From NCBI GenBank assembly GCA_047017005.1, contig JBKXSZ010000020.1:1-29892 (forward strand): a stretch of 29,892 bases of DNA, written 5' to 3'. This stretch comes from JBKXSZ01 sp047017005. GTDB taxonomy: Bacteria > Bacillota > Clostridia > TANB77 > CAG-508. Under the pieces are notes generated by a model. That model searched no databases. It saw only the letters and a program-made list of their open reading frames with translations, and had not been told where the DNA came from. The position numbers and the translations under genes are program-made. This document shows positions 24,232 to 29,892 of this stretch, piece by piece (the first letter of the stretch is position 1; each line of letters begins with the position of its first letter).

Positions 24232-25836
24232 CAGTAAAAAAGAGTAAATTTTATTTCGTATATAGCTTTTTCAATATTTGATGGTAATTATTGGCAATTT
24301 ATGAATTCATCCACATTTTGATGATTTTTGAGGGTATGTTATCCACAGGCATGAATTACTTTTATTAAAAGTTCAAAATTTTATTTTTTTTTTGAGCTTT
24401 TCTATTTATCTTTTTATTTAATTGTTATATAATTCAATCAAACCTTAACTGTATTTTGCTATGTACCGTTAAGTTTATGATTGTTGAGATAAGCTGTTCT
24501 TTGAGTTTTTGGCTTATCTCTTTTAATTTTAGCTTTAACTCTTTTATATCTGTTACACCTTTTTCTAATAACTGTCTAAGTATATGGGCTATTTGTATCA
24601 TTAAATAATGTACTTTGATTGCTACTTGATTTTTACTATATAAATGCCCTATATCAAATGTTCCATTTTTTTGTATATTAAATCCTTCGTTTTCAATTTT
24701 CCATCTTCTTCTTCCTATATTTATTGTTGCTTTGATATTTTTGTTTGTTATGGGTAAATCTGTTATATATACAAATTCTGTCCCTTTTTTATTGTCTGTG
24801 TATTTTATTATATTTACCTTTTCCTCTTGATAATCTAGTCCTGTTACATACTCATAATCTTTTATTGTACTTTCATTTGTACTTTCATTTGCTTTTGCAA
24901 CTACTGTTTCAAATTCATTATACAAACTTGGTATTGCACCTTCTTTAAATCTTATCATATATTTCCATCCGTTTTCTTTACATATCTCTAATACTGGTTT
25001 ATTTGCATACAACGCATCCCCTGATATTATTATTTTTAACTTTGGATATTCCTTTTTTATTTTTTCTGCTAATCTCTTAAATGCTTTAGTCTCACAATCT
25101 TGTTTTGTTTCATCCTCATTTACGTTTTCTACAAATTCACTTCCTATGCTAAATACCATTTCTCCTACTACCAATTTTCCTTCTAGTACATATGTGCTAT
25201 ATTCCTGATATTCTTTTCCATTTTTATCTGTTTTATTTTTTACTAAACAGTTTTCATTATACTTTTTTCTACTTGTTGCTAATCCTGTACCATCTACAAT
25301 TATATGATAATATTTATCTCTGATTTTATATTTCTGTATCATTTTTCCTCTTATTATCTTTGTTATCATGTATTTTCTTATTCTTTCTATCTCTTCAACT
25401 TTTACTTTTTCAAATACATCATTTATTGTATCGCAATGTGGTATTTCTTCTAGTTCTAATCCGCATATCTCTGCTATATTTTCTATGGCTTCTTCTGTAT
25501 TTAATTCTCTTGTCATTCCTTGCATACTTTTCATTTCACACATCAATCCCATTAATCTTACTATGAATATTACTTTCATTTGGTATTTTACATAAGATTG
25601 ATTTCTCAAATCTGTTAACCCATTAAATTTGCTTATTAATTCTGGAAAATATTCATTTAATACTGTTATTAAGTCATTTAGTATATTTAATTCTTTTTTT
25701 CTTTCTCTTTTTTCTTTTCTATTCAAAAAACACCGCTCCTTTGAGATAAAATTTATTCTATTTTATCAAATTTACGATGTTTTTTGTTGATATATCTATA
25801 TTTTTTATTGCGAAAAATTTTTACTCTTTTTTACTG
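24232..25836 (-). mobile_element. IS4-like insertion sequence with 9-bp target duplication
   Basis: The element is 1605 bp. Its ends are inverted repeats with 17 perfect bases (CAGTAAAAAAGAGTAAA) and partial similarity beyond. The 9-bp sequence TCCGATATT is duplicated on both sides (24223-24231 and 25837-25845). One intact transposase gene fills it. It interrupts the HEPN-like gene in the same orientation. Confidence 0.93.
24434..25726 (-). CDS. IS4-like DDE transposase
   Basis: This 430-residue DDE transposase has Asp145 (IIVDGTGLA), Asp237 (IISGDALYANK) and the C-terminal glutamate in RRRWKIENEGFNIQK (Glu345 or Glu347). The last stretch resembles the Y(2)R(3)E(6)K signature of the IS4 group, though spacing to the lysine is not exact, so the subgroup is open. 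The start is a TTG at 25726 behind AGGAG at ten bases. The frame is intact and the element has perfect target duplications, which suggests a recent and possibly active insertion. Confidence 0.9.
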   Translation of the reverse strand: MNRKEKRERKKELNILNDLITVLNEYFPELISKFNGLTDLRNQSYVKYQMKVIFIVRLMGLMCEMKSMQGMTRELNTEEAIENIAEICGLELEEIPHCDTINDVFEKVKVEEIERIRKYMITKIIRGKMIQKYKIRDKYYHIIVDGTGLATSRKKYNENCLVKNKTDKNGKEYQEYSTYVLEGKLVVGEMVFSIGSEFVENVNEDETKQDCETKAFKRLAEKIKKEYPKLKIIISGDALYANKPVLEICKENGWKYMIRFKEGAIPSLYNEFETVVAKANESTNESTIKDYEYVTGLDYQEEKVNIIKYTDNKKGTEFVYITDLPITNKNIKATINIGRRRWKIENEGFNIQKNGTFDIGHLYSKNQVAIKVHYLMIQIAHILRQLLEKGVTDIKELKLKLKEISQKLKEQLISTIINLTVHSKIQLRFD

Positions 25837-26419
25837 TCCGATATTCTATTATAAACTTTATGAGTATCAAATAATTCCCAAAAATCCTCTTTATACATAT
25901 AATCGATATTATCTATCATACTTATAATATTATTATCATCTATTTTTATAAGAAAACATCCAATTACTTTATTTAACCTTTTTACTTTGTTTTTTACTTT
26001 TTCTATATATTCTGTTGTCCAATCATTTAAATAGCAACCATTGTCAATATATTTTTTACAGTTATAAAATTCAATAATATCATTTATTTCATAGTTTTTA
26101 TTATCATCAAACTTATCTAAAACTTCTTCTAATTTCTTTAAATTTGTACCACAAGCCCAATCATATGTTGAATAAAATTTAACTCTATCCATGAGACTTC
26201 TCCTTTTTGTCATTATTCTATCATATCTTACATTATTTTACAATTACCACTTGTTTAGAAGATAGCATAAATTTTTAGTAGGATTTATCTTCATTAAAAT
26301 CTTGAACTAACTATGTTTCTTGATTTTCGAGATTCCTATTTAATTTTATATTTTTATCTTTATTTTTAGGTTCATTTAATAAACCTATTTTTAGGTCTTT
26401 TTTAAAATATCACAAATTC

Positions 26420-27883
26420 TTATACTGCTTTTCCATACCAAATGTTTTTTAATTCATAATACAGTTCATCTCTAGCCATACCTATTGGTATTTTTGCTCC
26501 TGTTGTTCCAAATATTTTTTTATTTGCTTTTTTCCTTATCCTTTTTTCTAATTTTTCTATTTTCTTTTCTCTTTTTTCTGCTTGTGATATATCTATTACT
26601 TTTTGGTAGATATCTCCTTTATTTTGTGTAAATGCTCTTAATTGGCTCATTTCATCTATTCCATTTTCACTCCATACCTTTGCATCTGTACTTAATCTTT
26701 CTGATAATGTATGATGTACTTGCCCTTCTTGGCAACATCCTGTTAATTTATCTTTGTATCTATCATGTGCCTCTATTCCGTCCCATTGATTCATTAGATA
26801 TGTTTTTGTCTCTTTTACTTTCTTTAGTCTATTTTCTAATCTTTTTGTATCTCTTCCTAATCCTTCATCTTCTTTTATCTCTTGTTCTACTTTTTTTATT
26901 GCTTCATTCATTATATTTTCTGTACTTATCGGGTCATATTGGTCTATTGCTTCTTTTAATTTTGTTTTTAAATATTCATCGTAATTTAAATGGTTTATAT
27001 ATTTTTCTAAATGAAACGTATCTAGCACAAATACTGATTTTCCTATCCATTCTGTTCCTGATTTTATATATGATGCTCCATCTCCCATAACAAATACTGT
27101 CTCTATTTCTTCTTTTTTATATGTACATTCTATGTAGTACGCTACATCTTCCCACATTTCTTGGGTATCTTTGTATAGCCCTGAAAACGTGAATTTATCT
27201 ACTAATTCTTTTCTTACTTGTTTTACTTCTGGTATTCTTTCTGGTTTCGTTAATGTCCTTTTTCGTGTATATATTGTTATTATTTTTGATATTGTACAAC
27301 CCTTTTTATTTCTTTCTTTAACATGATCTTCGTCAACTTGTATGTATATATTTTTTGACCTTATTTTATCTTCTTCTTTTCGTTCTTCTATTTCCATTTT
27401 CCATTCATTTTTTCTTACATTTTTCATCACTGTCGTTGCACTTATTTCCATTTCTGGTACAACTAATTTTCCGGCTTTACTATATGATTGTTCACTTGCT
27501 TTGTGAATTAATTCTGCTTTTACCTTTTTATCTATTCTTTCTCCCTTATCTATACCTAATATCTTATCTGTTAAACATACATTTTCTCCTGTTTCATTAT
27601 CTTTGTAATATCTTCTTTCAAACTTTGCTTTTCCATTTTTCGTTATTAAACTTTTTTCTGCAAATCTTACTGCTTCATATTCACTTTGTCTCTTAGAATC
27701 TTCAAATACTAAATTTTCTATTTGTGTTACAATTTCTGAAAAAAGTTCTTTTCCCAAAATATCGGTAAAGTCTTTGATTGCACTAGTTAAGGAACTTACA
27801 TCTTCTCCATTTAAAACTTTTTTTACACCTTCTTTTAAAATTTTATTGTTTTTTTCATAAATCTTTTGTATAATTTGATACAT
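26420..27883 (-). CDS. ISLre2-family transposase
   Basis: The 487-residue protein has the ISLre2 (UPF0236) pattern: VDEDH at 183-187, GDGASYIK from 267, DTFHLEKY at 288-295, and a basic C-terminal tail. The acidic residues in the first two motifs are likely catalytic. The frame is intact. The ATG at 27883 has GGAGG upstream, but both SD and start lie in a strong stem (27882-27947). A noncoding stretch of 159 bases follows the stop inside the element. Confidence 0.92.
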   Translation of the reverse strand: MYQIIQKIYEKNNKILKEGVKKVLNGEDVSSLTSAIKDFTDILGKELFSEIVTQIENLVFEDSKRQSEYEAVRFAEKSLITKNGKAKFERRYYKDNETGENVCLTDKILGIDKGERIDKKVKAELIHKASEQSYSKAGKLVVPEMEISATTVMKNVRKNEWKMEIEERKEEDKIRSKNIYIQVDEDHVKERNKKGCTISKIITIYTRKRTLTKPERIPEVKQVRKELVDKFTFSGLYKDTQEMWEDVAYYIECTYKKEEIETVFVMGDGASYIKSGTEWIGKSVFVLDTFHLEKYINHLNYDEYLKTKLKEAIDQYDPISTENIMNEAIKKVEQEIKEDEGLGRDTKRLENRLKKVKETKTYLMNQWDGIEAHDRYKDKLTGCCQEGQVHHTLSERLSTDAKVWSENGIDEMSQLRAFTQNKGDIYQKVIDISQAEKREKKIEKLEKRIRKKANKKIFGTTGAKIPIGMARDELYYELKNIWYGKAV

Positions 27884-27947
27884 AAGAGATACCTCCTTTT
27901 AAAATATTTTTGCGATAAAAATATTCTATCAAATTGGTATCTCTTAT
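27882..27947 (-). promoter_or_regulatory. RBS-sequestering hairpin in the ISLre2 leader
   Basis: In the minus-strand mRNA, ATAAGAGATACC pairs perfectly with GGTATCTCTTAT, which covers the end of the SD and the first two bases of the ATG. Inside is a second stem, AATATTTTT with AAAAATATT around a 5-base loop. The fold would block translation on transcripts that enter from outside and contain both arms. Confidence 0.7.
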
Positions 27948-28124
27948 TCAATTTTTTTATCAAATTTTCCCTACTAAAAGTTTATACTAACTTGTTTAGA
28001 AAAAAGGGAAAAAAACGGAATTGTTTTTTAGTATATCTTCATATTATAATTTCATTAATTCGAATTTAATAACAGTATATATTGTTTTAAAACTTATGGA
28101 AAAGAGGTGTAATGAATTATAGAT

Positions 28125-28326
28125 ATGGAGAATACAAATTATAATTCAATGTTTTCAAGCTACCCAGATGTAGTAAATTTCACACAAATGAAAGAAATGT
28201 TAGGAAATATAGGTTCAACTCTCGCTTATAAACTTTTAAGGGAAAATACTATAAAATCCATTAAAGTTGGTAGCTTATAGAATTCCTAAAAACAATATAA
28301 TTAAATATTTAATAAACAATAATTAA
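28125..28326 (+). pseudogene. Excisionase-like DNA-binding protein, frameshifted
   Basis: The frame from the ATG at 28125 reads MENTNYNSMF, then TQMKEMLGNIGSTLAYKLLRE and IKSIKVGS before a premature TAG. One base later in the other frame it continues YRIPKNNIIKYLINN and stops at 28326. IKVGxxYRIPKxxIIxYL is the wing of the excisionase/HTH_17 family. One extra base in GGTAGCTTATAG explains the break; the repaired protein has 66 residues. It lies 3 bases before the integrase start, the usual xis-int order. The SD is unclear. Confidence 0.7.
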
Positions 28327-28329
28327 AGA

Positions 28330-29502
28330 ATGGAAAAAGAAAACAAAAGTGGGTTTCCACAAAATTAAAAGTTAGAGGAAATAAAAAACAAGCACTAGCA
28401 AAAGCTGAAGAAAAATAAAGATAAACTTTGAAAACAACTTAATTTCTAATTCATTCTACAAAAATAATCAATTAAATAATACAGATATTTTATTTTTAGA
28501 TTTTTTAAAGATTGGTTAAAAAATATTAAACAAACAATAGAGCCTTCTACTTATACATCATATAATCAAATAATAAGTGATAGGGTTAATAAATATTTTA
28601 CTGAAAATCCAATAAAATTAGTTAACATACAAGCCATAGATATTCAAAATTACTATAATCATTTGTTTAAAGAAGGATTATCCGGAAATACCGTTATACA
28701 TCATCTCGCAGTAATTAGAAAATGTTTAGATTATGCTTTTAAAATGGATATTATACCTAATAACCCAGCAGATAAAGTACAAAGACCAAAAAAAGAACAA
28801 TATATTGGTAGTTTTTATAATGAAAATGAATTAAATGAGTTATTTAATAAATCTAAAGATGATCCTATGCATTTAATGATTTTGGTAACAGCATATTATG
28901 GATTAAGAAGAAGTGAGGTTCTAGGTTTAAAATGGGATGCTTTTGACTTTGAAAATAAAACTATAACTATTAAACACACTGTAATTATTGCTAAATTAGA
29001 TGGTAAAAGACAACTTATACAAAAGGATAGAACTAAAAATAAATCTAGTTATAGAACATTACCTTTACTTGATGAAATAACAGAAAAACTTTTAGCATTT
29101 AAAGAACAACAAGAGTATTTTAAAAAAGCTTTTGGAAAATCTTATTCGAAGGAATATAAAGATTATGTGTTTGTCAAACCAGACGGAAAATTAATAAGAC
29201 CTGACTATATATCAGAACACTTCAAGATACTATTAAACAATTTAGGATTAAGGCATATTCGCTTTCATGATTTAAGACATTCATGTGCAAGTTTATTACT
29301 TGCTAAAGGTGTTCCAATGAAAGCTATACAAGAATGGTTAGGACATTCTAATTTTTCAACTACTGCAAATATATATGCACATTTAGATAGTAATTCCAAA
29401 CAATTTTCAGCAGATACAATTTCATCTGCATTTAACTTAAATAATGTACAAAAAAATAGAAATGAAGAGTGCCAATCTTCATCTCTATCTAACTGCATCT
29501 AA
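28330..29502 (+). pseudogene. Tyrosine integrase with three single-base deletions
   Basis: From the ATG at 28330 three frame changes can be repaired by adding one base each to homopolymer runs: AACAAAAGTGG (about 28347), GAAGAAAAATAAAG (about 28415) and GATTTTTTAAAG (about 28503). The result is a 391-residue integrase. The N-terminal arm-binding domain begins KKWVSTKLKVRGNKKQA; the core-binding domain includes DFFKDWLKNIKQ. The catalytic domain is intact, with Arg in YGLRRSEVLGL, Lys in TKNKSSYRTLPL, HDLRHS (HxxR), GHSNFSTT (His) and the Tyr nucleophile in NIYAHLD. A 279-residue protein could still be made from 28663, but it would lack DNA-binding domains. It converges on tRNA-Leu. Confidence 0.85.
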
Positions 29503-29534
29503 CATAAATCGTTAGATAATAAATTTTTTAAAAG

Positions 29535-29621
29535 TGGTGCAGGTAGTGGGACTTGAACCCACACGCCATTTCTGACAATGGTTTTTGAGACCATCCTGTC
29601 TGCCAGTTCCAGCATACCTGC
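29535..29621 (-). tRNA. tRNA-Leu(CAA)
   Basis: The minus strand folds as a class II tRNA. The acceptor is GCAGGTA with TACCTGC plus discriminator A and an encoded CCA (29535-29537). The D region is TGGAACTGGCAGA. The anticodon stem ATGGT/ACCAT closes the loop CTCAAAA, giving anticodon CAA. The variable arm is long, and the T arm is GTGGG-TTCAAGT-CCCAC. All stems are intact. Its 3' end faces the integrase gene 32 bases away, the usual site for tRNA-targeting elements. Confidence 0.93.
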
Positions 29622-29651
29622 ATATCTAATTAAAATTTATATTAAAATACA

Positions 29652-29879
29652 TTTGGTTAGATTTTGGTTAGATATTTAGTAAAAATTAAATTCTACCAAA
29701 ACCTAAACTTGTATATTTATCAATATTTTTAAGAATTGGCATCAAAAAAATCCATTTAGATTTTGAGTGCTGTGCGTCTGCCAGTTCCGCCACAACGGCA
29801 TATATTTGGTTAGATTTTGGTTAGATATTTGATTGTATTTTGAATATAACCAAAGCCCAAGCCTTAGTATTATCAATAT
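29652..29879. repeat. Two copies of a 75-bp repeat beside the tRNA-Leu sequences
   Basis: Copy A (29652-29726) and copy B (29805-29879) share 26 identical bases, containing GGTTAGATTTTGGTTAGAT. A diverged stretch follows, then a conserved end ACCAAA-CC-AA-C and TATCAATAT. Each copy follows the 5' end of a tRNA-Leu sequence (intact at 29621, truncated at 29799). Period is 153 bases. Confidence 0.65.
29759..29799 (-). other. 5' half of a second tRNA-Leu, ending at the anticodon loop
   Basis: Minus-strand GCCGTTGTGGCGGAACTGGC, then AGACGCAC and CTCAAAATC, is the 5' half of a tRNA-Leu with acceptor strand, D arm and anticodon loop. The 3' half is absent: no complement to the anticodon stem or acceptor follows. 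Its acceptor differs from the intact tRNA-Leu next to it, so it is not a partial copy of that gene. It is likely a scar of a recombination event at a tRNA. Confidence 0.65.
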
Positions 29880-29892
29880 ATAGGATTTATAT

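Larger units (their letters stand above)
22655..26192 (-). pseudogene. ~640-residue unknown protein with HEPN-like motif, broken by an IS and a frameshift
   Basis: The start ATG at 26192 has AAGGAG seven bases upstream. The frame runs to NRISD at 25837, where an IS is inserted, and resumes in frame at 24222 (LKLDEILKNRYILET). Removing the IS with one target copy, plus one extra A at 23153-23157, gives a continuous gene of 1923 bases, 640 residues. I do not recognise the bulk of it: it is charged, helical and without membrane segments. Near the C-terminus, GLDLRNMYIHG contains RNxxxH (Arg about 591, His about 596), the catalytic signature of HEPN ribonucleases, which are common in phage-defence and toxin proteins. 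The first 115 residues include DWACGTNLKKL. Function as a defence RNase is inference from this one motif and the accessory location. Confidence 0.65.
26261..27991 (-). mobile_element. ISLre2-family insertion sequence with ~10-bp target duplication
   Basis: The element is 1731 bp. Its 22-bp ends are inverted repeats with about four mismatches, ending in TTTTAGTAGG inside. TTGTTTAGAA flanks both sides (26251-26260 and 27992-28001); one base of the junction is ambiguous, so a 9-bp duplication, as reported for ISLre2, is also possible. It sits between the HEPN-like gene and the excisionase gene. Confidence 0.88.
29487..29826. repeat. GTTAGAT motifs around the tRNA attachment region
   Basis: Exact GTTAGAT copies lie at 29511-29517, 29656-29662, 29667-29673, 29809-29815 and 29820-29826. 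Reverse copies (ATCTAAC) are at 29487-29493 and 29497-29503, across the integrase stop. Pairs are spaced 10 or 11 bases apart, one helical turn. This fits arm-type sites for an integrase or excisionase. Confidence 0.55.

Noticed and set aside
26632..27090. Plus-strand protein gene opposite the ISLre2 transposase
   Set aside because: It is the antisense of a well-supported transposase gene and encodes a low-complexity Leu/Ile/Phe string; the same holds for plus-strand frames opposite the acyl-CoA synthetase (13333-13791) and the IS4-like transposase.
29759..29799. Second functional tRNA-Leu
   Set aside because: Only the 5' half is present; there is no 3' anticodon stem, T arm or acceptor complement.

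Overview
The window looks like chromosomal DNA of a low-GC Firmicute (Bacillota), most likely a gut-type Clostridia member. The DNA is strongly AT-rich, genes start behind AGGAGG-type Shine-Dalgarno (SD) sequences, promoters are SigA-like, and the protein families (DUF6320, DUF6483, DUF2085, ISLre2, TfoX-like, LiaF-like) are typical of that group. I cannot name a species from sequence alone.

Layout. (1) 46-3884, minus: a four-gene operon for an NAD-dependent epimerase/reductase, a membrane-anchored alpha/beta hydrolase, a condensation-domain-like acyltransferase and a DUF6320 membrane protein, probably acting together on a lipid or alcohol substrate. (2) About 4000-5500: an IS110-family element upstream of that operon. 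Its structured 5' noncoding segment is a bridge-RNA candidate and also contains a promoter-like sequence pointing back into the operon. (3) 5672-19488: ordinary chromosomal genes, nearly all on the minus strand: DUF2085 and zinc-ribbon proteins, Nudix, Dps, a calcium/sodium antiporter, AlkD-like and endonuclease IV repair enzymes, a tyrosine phosphatase, a long-chain acyl-CoA ligase, TfoX-like genes, a three-gene ABC-2 exporter and a YfcE phosphodiesterase. A DUF6483 gene follows on the plus strand. Two decayed patches interrupt this stretch: a LiaF-like remnant at 10.6 kb and three single-base-frameshifted genes at 14.7-16.1 kb.

(4) About 20.0-29.5 kb: an AT-richer accessory region that reads as a decaying integrative element beside an intact tRNA-Leu(CAA). 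It holds a frameshifted MazF/PemK-like toxin, a well-formed unannotated small-RNA gene, a methyltransferase, an array of GTTCAC/GTGAAC dyads, a ~640-residue unrecognised protein with a HEPN-like RNxxxH motif (broken by an IS with 9-bp target duplication and by a frameshift), an intact ISLre2 element, a frameshifted excisionase and a tyrosine integrase with three single-base deletions. The integrase ends 32 bp from the tRNA 3' end, the usual arrangement at a tRNA attachment site. (5) Beyond the tRNA are a half tRNA-Leu, two copies of a 75-bp repeat and many GTTAGAT motifs that could be integrase arm sites.

The most novel leads are the GTTCAC dyad array, the small RNA at 21.28 kb, the interrupted HEPN-like gene, the IS110 noncoding RNA candidate, and a recurring layout in which the last stop codon of an operon lies inside the stem of its own terminator. 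All readings come from inspecting the sequence; no database search was run.
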